A stretch of 28,979 nt of DNA, taken from positions 1-28,979 of the forward strand of contig JBAZQU010000013.1 in the NCBI GenBank assembly GCA_041645035.1, in the 5' to 3' direction. Shown piece by piece: positions 20,750 through 27,857 of this stretch (its first letter is position 1; each line of letters opens with the position of its first letter). Source of the stretch: 2-02-FULL-48-14 sp041645035. Its GTDB lineage: Bacteria > Patescibacteriota > Gracilibacteria > UBA1369 > 2-02-FULL-48-14. The notes below the pieces were generated by a model. It was given only the letters and a program-made list of their open reading frames with translations. It had not been told where the DNA came from and did not search any database. Both the position numbers and the translations under genes were made by a program.

Positions 20750-22108
20750 ATGGAAAATAATAAAGAAAATTTCTACATCAAAGGCATGACTTGCGCCAGT
20801 TGTGAGCTTTTGATTGAAAGAAAACTTAAAAAAGTGCCCGGAGTGTTGGATGCTCATTCCAACTTTAGAAGCGGGTTTACAGTAGTGAAAACGGATAACA
20901 AAAATCCGCCTTCTGCAGGAGCGATTGAAGCGGCCATTGAAGAAGCAGGCTACTCGCTTACCGAAAAGTCTTTGGAAGCGTTGGAAGGGAAAAGCCAAAA
21001 GTGGCTGGAAATTGGTGCCTGTCTCCTTTTGATCTTTGCACTCTATAAAGTACTTCAGGGCTTTGGCCTGTTTTCACTTAGTGGTGCGGTTGAAGGAGTG
21101 ACGGATTTTGCTGGAATCTTTTTAATTGGACTTGTGGCGGGGACCTCCAGTTGTTTGGCGGTGACCGGAGGACTTCTGCTCAGCATGGCGGCTAAGTATA
21201 ACGAAATGAATCCGGAGGCTTCGCGCTGGCAAAAGTTCAAACCACTACTCTCTTTTAATGGAGGACGTCTGCTTTCCTACTTTTTTTTAGGAGGCCTCGT
21301 GGGGCTACTAGGTCAGTCGCTTACGCTGAGCCCCGCCGTGACGGGTTATCTGAATATTGCCGTGGCGCTGCTCATGTTTTTTCTGGCACTTTCGATTTTG
21401 AAAGTCATTCCAAAGAACCATTTTGTTCTACGTTCACCCAAGTGGCTTACGCATTGGATTTCCGGAATTTCTGAACACTCGCATCCTTTCGCACCGATGC
21501 TTTTGGGCGCTTTAACTTTCTTTTTACCGTGCGGCTTTACTCAGTCTTTGCAGCTTTCCGCACTGGCTTCCGGTAGCTTCATGGAAGGTGCACTGACTAT
21601 GTTTGTGTTTGCACTAGGAACATTACCGGCCTTGCTTGGCATTAGTGCCATTTCTTCTTATGCTAAAGGCAGAACTTCCCGGATCTTTTTACGTTTTTCC
21701 GGAACGTTGGTGCTGGTTTTGGCTCTCTTCAACTTAAGGAGCGGATTGATTCTAAGTGGAGTGGACGTAAGTGCTCTGGTACTCGAGTCTGAGGTTGAGG
21801 TGACGGAAAATGTTGTGACAGAAGAGGAAGGGATTCAAGTAATCCATTTGAAGGCTTCGGCCTACGGTTATTCGCCCGGCTCGGTAAGCATTGAGGCCGG
21901 CAAGCCCACGCGCGTTGAAGTGGAATCGGGCTCTACTCTTGGAGGCTGTGCCACGGTAATTACTGTCCCTAAATTTGGTTTAGTGGAGTATCTTAGCCCC
22001 GGGACTACCACATTATTGGGTCCCATTGAAAACCCTCAAGACGATTTTCTCATCACCTGCTCCATGGGCATGGTCAGCACTAAGGTTAAAGTAATTTCTA
22101 ATCTTTAA
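20750..22108 (+). CDS. HMA - TauE/UreH-type membrane - cupredoxin fusion protein
   Basis: A 452-residue three-part protein. Residues 1-70 are a heavy-metal-associated domain with GMTCASC (Cys15, Cys18). About 85-340 is a membrane unit of the DsbD/TauE-SafE-like UreH_2 type with 6-7 helices, including LVAGTSSCLAVTGG and the LTFFLPCGFTQSLQL segment with a conserved Pro-Cys. About 360-452 is a cupredoxin-like domain with potential ligands Cys400 (LGGCATV), Cys437 and Met439/Met441 (ITCSMGM). Such fusions are thought to move copper or electrons across the membrane; the cargo is inferred from the flanking copA and copper chaperone. Second gene of the copper operon, 40 nt after the previous one. 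Confidence 0.88.
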   Translation: MENNKENFYIKGMTCASCELLIERKLKKVPGVLDAHSNFRSGFTVVKTDNKNPPSAGAIEAAIEEAGYSLTEKSLEALEGKSQKWLEIGACLLLIFALYKVLQGFGLFSLSGAVEGVTDFAGIFLIGLVAGTSSCLAVTGGLLLSMAAKYNEMNPEASRWQKFKPLLSFNGGRLLSYFFLGGLVGLLGQSLTLSPAVTGYLNIAVALLMFFLALSILKVIPKNHFVLRSPKWLTHWISGISEHSHPFAPMLLGALTFFLPCGFTQSLQLSALASGSFMEGALTMFVFALGTLPALLGISAISSYAKGRTSRIFLRFSGTLVLVLALFNLRSGLILSGVDVSALVLESEVEVTENVVTEEEGIQVIHLKASAYGYSPGSVSIEAGKPTRVEVESGSTLGGCATVITVPKFGLVEYLSPGTTTLLGPIENPQDDFLITCSMGMVSTKVKVISNL

Positions 22109-22118
22109 ACTCTTTTTT

Positions 22119-22334
22119 ATGAAAACGACCATTTTTGTTCCCGGAATACACTGTAATTCTTGCGTTACCATGATTAAAGAAATCAGTGGCGATTTTCCCT
22201 CGATTCTAAGCGTCGATGTGGACATGGGATCGAAGAAAGTTTCTTTAGAGCATACCGAGGATTTTGATTTCGACGCTTGGTCGCATGAAATTGAAGCACT
22301 TGGTGCGGAGTACACGGTAAAGAAAATTTCTTAA
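22119..22334 (+). CDS. CopZ-like copper chaperone (HMA domain)
   Basis: A 71-residue stand-alone heavy-metal-associated domain with the metal site GIHCNSC (Cys12, Cys15) in the first loop and the usual beta-alpha-beta pattern. It would bind Cu(I) in the cytoplasm and hand it to the ATPase encoded 11 nt downstream. The His in front of the first Cys (IHC) replaces the more common MTC. It lies 10 nt after the fusion gene, in one operon. The start has no Shine-Dalgarno sequence; a T-run precedes it. Confidence 0.9.
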   Translation: MKTTIFVPGIHCNSCVTMIKEISGDFPSILSVDVDMGSKKVSLEHTEDFDFDAWSHEIEALGAEYTVKKIS

Positions 22335-22345
22335 AACATTTATTT

Positions 22346-24604
22346 ATGACAGAACGCACAATCCTTTCGATTAATGGGATGCACTGCAGCAGTTGCGCAG
22401 CGTTGATCACTCGAAAACTTAAAAAGACACCCGGTGTGGAAGAAGCCAATGTGAATTTTGCTTCCGCGCGGGCGCACGTTCGCTATGATGCTGCAAATGT
22501 GAAAGTTGAAGATTTACTCGCGGCCGTGAAGGCGGCGGGATACTCCGCAGATGTTGCAGATGAGAAAAACCGTGAAGCGGAAAAGAAGCGGGCAGAGAAA
22601 GAAATTAAAGGTTATAAAAACAAATTTTTAGTGGCGTTGGTTTTGAGCGCGCCGATGATTTACCTTATGTTCCTTACCTTTGACCCGATCATGGGTTGGG
22701 CTTCTTTGATTTTGGCTACGCCGGTGCAATTTTGGTTGGGCGGTGGATTTTATAGAGGTATGTGGTCCAGCTTGCGCATGAAGACTTTTAATATGGATAG
22801 CTTAATTGCTATTGGGACAAGCACGGCTTACTTCTACAGTCTTTATAATTTTATTACCGGGGGTGAGGAACTCTATTTTGAAGTGGCGGCTTTGCTCATT
22901 ACTTTTGTACTTTTGGGTAAATGGTTGGAGGCTAAAGCAAAAGGAAATACCGGTGAGGCGATTCAAAAACTTATGGGTTTGCAGGCCAAGACGGCCCGAG
23001 TGCTGCGTGATGGAGAGGCGGTAGATATTCCTATGGAAGAAGTGGTGGCCGGAGACATTGTAGTGGTTCGCCCGGGCGAAAAAATTCCGGTGGATGGAAT
23101 CATCACAAAAGGACTTTCGTCTGTGGATGAATCCATGTTGACGGGAGAAAGTATTCCGGCTGAAAAAAAAGTGGGTGACAAAGTTTTTGGTGCCACAATG
23201 AATGGTCATGGAAGTTTTGAATTTCGTGCGGAAAAAGTGGGAGCGGAAACGGCACTCGCGCAAATCATTCGTTTTGTGGAAGACGCACAGGGTTCCAAGG
23301 CGCCCATCCAAGCTTTTGCGGACTGGGTATCTTCATGGTTTGTCCCCGGGGTGATTGGTGTGGCCATTTTGACTTTAGTGGGTTGGCTGCTGGTTGGGGC
23401 GGAGCCCGGTTACGCGCTGCTTGCTTTTGTTTCAGTGATCGTGATTGCGTGTCCATGTGCGCTGGGATTAGCGACGCCCACAAGTATTATGGTGGGAACC
23501 GGGAAAGGCGCTGAAAACGGTATTTTGATTCGTGGTGGAGAGGCGCTGGAGGCGGCAAATAAAATTGATACGATTGTTTTTGATAAAACGGGAACCCTTA
23601 CGAATGGAAAACCCGAACTCACTGATTTGATTCCGTTTAAGATTGGGCGCAACGAAGCCTTAAAGTTGGCGGCGAGTTTGGAGCAGGGCTCCGAGCATCC
23701 GCTGGCGGAAAGCATTGTGCGTTATGCCAAGCAGGAAAAAATACAACTTGCTACGATTGAAGACTTTAAGGCCATCCCCGGACACGGCGTGGAGGGAACG
23801 ATTGAAGGTAAGAAATATTATTTAGGGAATCGAAAACTTATTGAAAAGATCGCTGTTTCTGAATTGGTCGCGGAGGAGGTAGTACATCAATTGGAAGAAG
23901 AGGGGAAAACCGTGATGTTTTTGGCGGATGAAAAACAGATTTTGGCACTGGTGGCTGTGGCAGATACACTCAAGACAACTTCCAAAGAGGCTCTACTTTA
24001 TTTAAGAGCCATGGGCATGAAGCTCTTTATGATCACGGGAGATAATCGCCGCACGGCGAATGCGCTTGCGCATGAGCTGGGCATTAACAATGTACTTGCG
24101 GAAGTGTTGCCCGAAGAAAAGGCTAATGAGATAAAAAAACTTCAGGAACTTGGGCATCGAGTGGCCATGGTGGGGGATGGGATTAACGACAGCCCCGCGC
24201 TTGCGCAAGCGAACTTGGGTATTGCCATGGGAAGCGGAACAGATATTGCCATGGAAACCGGTGGAATTATTTTAGTGAAGAACGACCTCCGCGATGTGGC
24301 CACAGCCATACAACTGAGCCGCGCCACTGTGAGTAAGATCAAACAAAATATGTTCTTCGCGCTCTTTTATAATGTGATCGGCATTCCGATTGCGGCGCGG
24401 CTTTTTGCTAACTTTGGAGTAGTACTGCGTCCCGAGCTTGCCGGTTTGGCTATGGCGTTCAGTTCCGTTTCGGTGGTGACCAATTCTTTACTCCTCAAAG
24501 GATTCCACCCTGGCAAGCGAAACTGGATCTCTGGGCTCGCGCCATTTGCAATGGCGCTCGCCTTCACAGGCCTGTTTTTATTTTTTATAAGTGTCAGCTC
24601 CTAG
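22346..24604 (+). CDS. copA: Cu(I)-exporting P1B-type ATPase CopA
   Basis: A 752-residue heavy-metal ATPase. One N-terminal HMA domain with GMHCSSC (Cys14, Cys17); two helices MA-MB; actuator motif TGES; CPC metal site (369-371) in helix 4; phosphorylation site DKTGT with Asp413; SEHPLAES with the P1B-specific HP; GDGINDSPALA hinge. Near the C-terminus AMAFSSVSVVTNSL carries the Met-x2-Ser-Ser signature of Cu(I) pumps. All key residues are intact. It exports cytoplasmic Cu(I) and closes an operon with the chaperone and the HMA-UreH-cupredoxin protein. No CueR, CopY or CsoR regulator gene is in the window. Confidence 0.97.
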   Translation: MTERTILSINGMHCSSCAALITRKLKKTPGVEEANVNFASARAHVRYDAANVKVEDLLAAVKAAGYSADVADEKNREAEKKRAEKEIKGYKNKFLVALVLSAPMIYLMFLTFDPIMGWASLILATPVQFWLGGGFYRGMWSSLRMKTFNMDSLIAIGTSTAYFYSLYNFITGGEELYFEVAALLITFVLLGKWLEAKAKGNTGEAIQKLMGLQAKTARVLRDGEAVDIPMEEVVAGDIVVVRPGEKIPVDGIITKGLSSVDESMLTGESIPAEKKVGDKVFGATMNGHGSFEFRAEKVGAETALAQIIRFVEDAQGSKAPIQAFADWVSSWFVPGVIGVAILTLVGWLLVGAEPGYALLAFVSVIVIACPCALGLATPTSIMVGTGKGAENGILIRGGEALEAANKIDTIVFDKTGTLTNGKPELTDLIPFKIGRNEALKLAASLEQGSEHPLAESIVRYAKQEKIQLATIEDFKAIPGHGVEGTIEGKKYYLGNRKLIEKIAVSELVAEEVVHQLEEEGKTVMFLADEKQILALVAVADTLKTTSKEALLYLRAMGMKLFMITGDNRRTANALAHELGINNVLAEVLPEEKANEIKKLQELGHRVAMVGDGINDSPALAQANLGIAMGSGTDIAMETGGIILVKNDLRDVATAIQLSRATVSKIKQNMFFALFYNVIGIPIAARLFANFGVVLRPELAGLAMAFSSVSVVTNSLLLKGFHPGKRNWISGLAPFAMALAFTGLFLFFISVSS

Positions 24605-24608
24605 TTCG

Positions 24609-24675
24609 TAGATTTTTTGAGAGAGAGGTGAGGCACACAAAGGCTCTCGTACTGAGCCTCCTCTCAAAAAATCTA
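24609..24675. terminator. Structured convergent terminator between copA and yajQ-like gene
   Basis: TAGATTTTTTGAGAG (24609-24623) and CTCTCAAAAAATCTA (24661-24675) are perfect 15-bp arms; inside lies a second hairpin, AGGCTC (24641-24646) with GAGCCT (24654-24659). The outer arms carry T- and A-runs, and the right arm contains the stop codon of the leftward gene. It probably ends both convergent transcripts, although the long loop is unusual and could mark a small mobile or duplicated element. Confidence 0.65.
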
Positions 24676-25167
24676 GCGATAGTTTGTAAAATCCACCGGC
24701 AGAGGCAGCGTTTTTTCCGCTCGCAACATGGTGATGATTTCCTGTAATTCATCGCGAGACTTAGATGTGACGCGCACAGTGTCGCCTTGAATGCTGGGCT
24801 TGGCCTTTGGAAACTTGTCGCGAATGAGTTTGGAAATTTGTTTGGCCATTTCCTGATCCAAAGTCTTGATGAGTTGCACAACGTAGCGCACTTGATTCCC
24901 TCCTATTTTTTCCAATTCACCTTTCTTTAATACTTTGGGCGAGAGTTTTCGGTTGATCATTTTTTGCAGCAAAATACCCCATGCCGTTTCCAACGACATG
25001 TCCGAAGGCGCAGTGATCGTTACTTTTTCATCCGTGAGTTCCAATTCAATATGCAAATCTTTCAGGTCGTAGCGTACGGCGATTTCTTTTTTAGTCTGTT
25101 CAAACGCATTGCGAACTTCTTGGAGGTCGAACTGACTGACAATGTCCATGGAGGAGTCGGAAGCCAT
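24673..25167 (-). CDS. YajQ family (UPF0234) nucleotide-binding protein
   Basis: A 164-residue cytoplasmic protein matching the YajQ family over its whole length: MDIVSQFDLQEVRNAFEQ at the start, RYDLK, ITAPSD, KVLKKGELEKIGGN, and a C-terminal DFTNYR. YajQ proteins fold as two ferredoxin-like halves and bind nucleotides; in Xanthomonas and Pseudomonas relatives act as c-di-GMP-responsive effectors. Here a diguanylate cyclase lies about 11 kb away, but a link is only inference. The ATG at 25167 fits the usual length; MDIVSQF starts six codons later and could be the true N-terminus. Confidence 0.93.
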   Translation of the reverse strand: MASDSSMDIVSQFDLQEVRNAFEQTKKEIAVRYDLKDLHIELELTDEKVTITAPSDMSLETAWGILLQKMINRKLSPKVLKKGELEKIGGNQVRYVVQLIKTLDQEMAKQISKLIRDKFPKAKPSIQGDTVRVTSKSRDELQEIITMLRAEKTLPLPVDFTNYR

Positions 25168-25222
25168 AAGTAGGGATTATTTCCTTTAGAGTAATTAAAT
25201 GCTTTCGCTTCGGCAAGTGAGC

Positions 25223-25492
25223 CTATACGTTCTTCTCCAAATCTCGATAGAAATTTTCTCGACCGGCCACTGTAACGATAATTAAGTTTTCTTTGACTTG
25301 GTAGGCGATTCGATACTGTGTTTTCGTGAAGTGGAAATGGTGCGACCGTAGACCTCTTAAATTCCCGCTCAACATTTCCCCAATTCGTGGATTTTCTTTT
25401 ATTTTTAAAATTTCTTCTTTGATCCTCTCTTTCAAAGGAGCATCTGCCCTCTTAATAAAATGATGAACCTGTTTTAGGAAAAGAATCTCCAT
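25223..25492 (-). CDS. RelE/ParE-type toxin
   Basis: An 89-residue small basic protein of the RelE/ParE superfamily. Seen: the N-terminal helix pair with DAPLKERIKEEILKIKENP, LSGNLRGLRSHHF, then the strand QYRIAYQV with the conserved Arg, IIVTVAGRENFYRDLEK. RelE-type members cleave mRNA on the ribosome and ParE-type members poison gyrase; the sequence here favours the RelE/YoeB side but does not prove it. It begins 2 nt after the antitoxin stop, in antitoxin-first order, within one operon driven by the promoter at 25715-25760. Confidence 0.9.
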   Translation of the reverse strand: MEILFLKQVHHFIKRADAPLKERIKEEILKIKENPRIGEMLSGNLRGLRSHHFHFTKTQYRIAYQVKENLIIVTVAGRENFYRDLEKNV

Positions 25493-25494
25493 TT

Positions 25495-25710
25495 TCAGTT
25501 GAACGTTTCTTCAAAGGTATAAACTTCCCCTGTATCTTCGTAGTGGGCCAACTCTTTTAGAATAAACTCTTCTTCTTTTTGCTTCAGAAGAGCCTTGGAA
25601 TCGAAATAAAATTTGAGAGCTGTGTTCACCATCCTGCTTTTATTGGAGGCACTTTGAATTTTATCCCAATTGTCTGCAGTGAAGGAAATAGACGACCGTG
25701 AAGCGGGCAT
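25495..25710 (-). CDS. RHH-type antitoxin
   Basis: A 71-residue protein. The N-terminus MPASRSSISFTADNWDKIQS with SNKSRMVNTALKFY is a short strand followed by two helices, as in ribbon-helix-helix DNA-binding antitoxins, with an acidic C-terminal tail (EFILKELAHYEDTGEVYTFE) to wrap the toxin. It is first in the operon and 2 nt from the toxin gene. The inverted repeat around the promoter is the expected binding site for autorepression with the toxin as co-repressor. Confidence 0.85.
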   Translation of the reverse strand: MPASRSSISFTADNWDKIQSASNKSRMVNTALKFYFDSKALLKQKEEEFILKELAHYEDTGEVYTFEETFN

Positions 25711-25714
25711 AGTA

Positions 25715-25760
25715 ATGTGGTTACGTTTATATTATATCATAACCACATCCAATCTGTCAA
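25715..25760 (-). promoter_or_regulatory. Promoter and operator of the toxin-antitoxin operon
   Basis: On the minus strand TTGACA (25760-25755) and TATAAT (25736-25731), both perfect consensus, are 18 nt apart. Perfect 9-bp arms ATGTGGTTA (25715-25723) and TAACCACAT (25740-25748) bracket the -10 box, so a bound antitoxin would block it. The start point is near 25724, giving a leader of about 14 nt. Confidence 0.88.
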
Positions 25761-25837
25761 ATGGGCGAGGCTATGAATCAAGAAATAGCGTTGTTATAAG
25801 GTCCACAACACCCTCTATTTTGTGCTAAGCTAAACGC

Positions 25838-26476
25838 ATGCGCACTCTTAAACACCCCTTGGTCTTTCTGATTTTGCTCGACTTGATAATGGTGGCGGGT
25901 CGAGTTTTGTACACAAGTGAAATCACTTACGCGTTTCTTGTATGGAATTTATTATTGGCTCTTTTCCCATTTCTACTCAGTTCTTGGGCGCAGCAGAAAC
26001 AATGGCCTCAAGGGAAACGACTTTGGCTGCTCGCGCTCGGTTTTTTGTGGCTCTTTTTTCTCCCGAATGCGCCTTATATCTTGAGCGACTTCTACCATCT
26101 TCGCACCAAAACGGATATGGCCACGATTTGGATCGACATTTTGATGATTTTTTCCTATTCGTTGACGGGTCTCATGATGTTTTATTGGTCCCTATTACAG
26201 GCATTTGAACTTTGGAAAAAAGTTATAAAAAGAGGTGCAGAGCCTTTCATTATTGCGGTTTTACTACTTTGTTCGATTGCCATTTATCCGGGTCGCTATC
26301 TCAGACTCAATAGTTGGGATCTGTTCACTCAGCCCGATGAAGTTCTTTCCGCCTTTTTAACGGCTTTATCAAGCAGCTCTTTTTGGAGGATCACGCTTCC
26401 TTACTTTCTTTTCCTCACATTGGGTTATGTGTTTGTGCGCTTGCTTAAATCGTCGAAATCCTCTACACTACGCTAG
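25838..26476 (+). CDS. DUF1361 membrane protein
   Basis: A 212-residue protein with about 6-7 membrane helices. The signature WNLLLALFPFLLS, then FLWLFFLPNAPYILSDFYHL and SYSLTGLMMFYWSL, matches DUF1361, a family of unknown function found in Firmicutes, cyanobacteria and others. No catalytic motif is evident beyond the conserved LPNAPY and DxxHL-type turn (here DFYHL). It is monocistronic and convergent with the NYN gene. Confidence 0.88.
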   Translation: MRTLKHPLVFLILLDLIMVAGRVLYTSEITYAFLVWNLLLALFPFLLSSWAQQKQWPQGKRLWLLALGFLWLFFLPNAPYILSDFYHLRTKTDMATIWIDILMIFSYSLTGLMMFYWSLLQAFELWKKVIKRGAEPFIIAVLLLCSIAIYPGRYLRLNSWDLFTQPDEVLSAFLTALSSSSFWRITLPYFLFLTLGYVFVRLLKSSKSSTLR

Positions 26477-26515
26477 TAATCACCACGAAGAGCGCCTTTT
26501 AAGGGTCGGTCCTTA

Positions 26516-27031
26516 CTAGGTTCTCTTCTTTTTTGTGGTGTCTCGTTTTAGGTAGCTCAGTTTTTTACGCAAGTCACTGATGAAGGCCAGCGTTTCGGAA
26601 GGGAAGCGCTTGAGGAGAGCGGAGTAAGCTCTTTGGTTGGGAATCAATAGTTTTCCTAACTTTTTTTCTTGCATCAAGTATTTGGCCAAACAGTGAAAAT
26701 CGCCGTCGCCGGTTACAATAACCGCTTTATTATAATTTTTGGATTCAATCATAGCTTGCAGCACCAGTTCGGCGTCGCAGTTCCCTTTAGTAATACCATT
26801 ATGGATCAGGGTGGGCTTGTAAACGCAGGTGAATCCAGCCTCGGTCAGTGCCTTATAAAGCTCGGCATTCTCTTCGAGGAAACCAATAAATAAAAAGGCC
26901 TTGGAAATTTGGTACTTATCCTTCAAATAAGCCCGGAACTTCCGATAGTCCAGTTTCCAGCCGAGTTCCCTAATGCTTAAGTTGAGGTTCTGACCGTCTA
27001 TAAACGCGTAATTATTCTCTTTATTTTTCAT
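26516..27031 (-). CDS. NYN-domain (LabA/DUF88-type) ribonuclease-like protein
   Basis: A 171-residue PIN-like NYN protein from ATG 27031. Acidic residues expected to bind the catalytic metal are Asp12 in FIDGQNL, Asp86 in GNCDAEL, and Asp109 and Asp111 in VTGDGDF, with the usual KAVIVTGDGDF strand-turn. Members cut RNA; LabA homologues affect clock output or mRNA decay. The C-terminus is Lys/Arg-rich (KRDTTKKKRT), consistent with RNA contact. The frame is open upstream to a TTG at 27091, but the ATG places FIDGQNL at the normal distance from the N-terminus. It follows the cold-shock gene on the same strand beyond a terminator. Confidence 0.87.
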   Translation of the reverse strand: MKNKENNYAFIDGQNLNLSIRELGWKLDYRKFRAYLKDKYQISKAFLFIGFLEENAELYKALTEAGFTCVYKPTLIHNGITKGNCDAELVLQAMIESKNYNKAVIVTGDGDFHCLAKYLMQEKKLGKLLIPNQRAYSALLKRFPSETLAFISDLRKKLSYLKRDTTKKKRT

Positions 27032-27089
27032 TTTTCTATTACTCTCACTTAATAAGTATACTCCTTTTCTCCTTATTTGGCTATTAATC

Positions 27090-27123
27090 AAAAATCCCCG
27101 GGTTTAACCCCGAGGACTTTTTT
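27090..27123 (-). terminator. Intrinsic terminator of the cold-shock gene
   Basis: TCCCCGGG (27095-27102) pairs with 27109-27116 with one C-A mismatch. On the minus strand the stem is followed by a T-run (27094-27091); an opposite run on the plus strand (27118-27123) makes it potentially bidirectional. Confidence 0.8.
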
Positions 27124-27139
27124 AGATTAGTTGCTAGAA

Positions 27140-27385
27140 CTAAACAGCTGCAGATTCATCTTCTTCAGGTGCTGCTTCTTCGCTCGTTCCCGTGTCGAGA
27201 ACTACGTTGATAGCCTTGGGACCTTTTTCAGATTCAGCGGTTTCAAAAGAAACTGCGTCACCCTCCTTCATGTCCTTGAAGTTGCCATCCGGACAGTCGT
27301 TAGCATGGAAGAAGATGTCCTTCTTTCCTTCTATCGTAATAAAACCGAACCCTCTGTCGTCTAACTTTTTGATGATACCTTTCAT
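27140..27385 (-). CDS. Cold-shock domain protein
   Basis: An 81-residue CspA-like RNA chaperone. The five-stranded OB fold is marked by RNP1 RGFGFI (11-16) and RNP2 DIFFHA (23-28), after KGIIKKLDD. The domain ends near residue 65 (AINVVL) and is followed by an acidic tail TSEEAAPEEDESAAV that most Csp proteins lack. RNP1 reads RGFGFI rather than the common KGFGFI. It has its own terminator. No Shine-Dalgarno sequence is visible before the ATG. Confidence 0.93.
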   Translation of the reverse strand: MKGIIKKLDDRGFGFITIEGKKDIFFHANDCPDGNFKDMKEGDAVSFETAESEKGPKAINVVLDTGTSEEAAPEEDESAAV

Positions 27386-27588
27386 AGTGATAAGGTAAAA
27401 AAATAAATTTCCTTTAAGTGGTGTTTTTTGAGGAATTTATTTCTAAAACCTTAAAACTCTACCTATTAGAAGCCCATTCTACACTTTAATGGATGCTTGT
27501 CCAGGGAATAGAATAATAGTTACTCACAGCTTGTTTTACGACACCGTTTTTGTTTATAGTATTTCTGCATCTTAACTTCCACGTTTTT

Positions 27589-27684
27589 ATGGCAAAAGGA
27601 ATGAACGCACGGTCCAATTCGAAAAAAGCTCCCAAAATGAGCAAGGACGAAAAACGAAAAGCCAAGCGAGAAAAAAGGGCTTAA
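27589..27684 (+). CDS. 31-residue basic protein
   Basis: An ATG-to-TAA frame for a 31-residue peptide, MAKGMNARSNSKKAPKMSKD then EKRKAKREKRA, rich in Lys and Arg with a helical C-terminus. A promoter-like pair TTTACG and TAGTAT, 16 nt apart, lies 20-40 nt upstream. The peptide could be a nucleic-acid or ribosome-binding protein; its composition is far from what random AT-rich sequence would give, but no family is recognised. The 203-nt gap before it (27386-27588) holds no other gene that I can see. Confidence 0.6.
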   Translation: MAKGMNARSNSKKAPKMSKDEKRKAKREKRA

Positions 27685-27732
27685 CATAAACGCAAACCGC
27701 TATAGCCTATTCATAGCTATTCCCCGGCTTTT

Positions 27733-27855
27733 ATGATAGCCTTGGTCGGTGAAAAGGAGGTATTTATCATCTTTCTTAGACGGGTCAAATTAGCCGCTAA
27801 GCAGCTTGCCAACCGGGCTCTTTTCAGGTATAAATGCAAAATATTTAAACAATAA
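27733..27855 (+). CDS. Possible 40-residue ORF with an embedded full Shine-Dalgarno sequence
   Basis: An ATG frame (MIALVGEKEVFIIFLRRVKL...) ends 2 nt before the start of the HEGGH lipoprotein gene. Within it AAGGAGGT (27754-27761) is a complete anti-SD complement, the only one noticed in the window, but 7 nt downstream the codon is ATC, not ATG. If ATC 27769 were used the product would be about 28 residues, basic. It may be a short leader peptide, a decayed gene start, or chance. Confidence 0.3.
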   Translation: MIALVGEKEVFIIFLRRVKLAAKQLANRALFRYKCKIFKQ

Positions 27856-27857
27856 TA

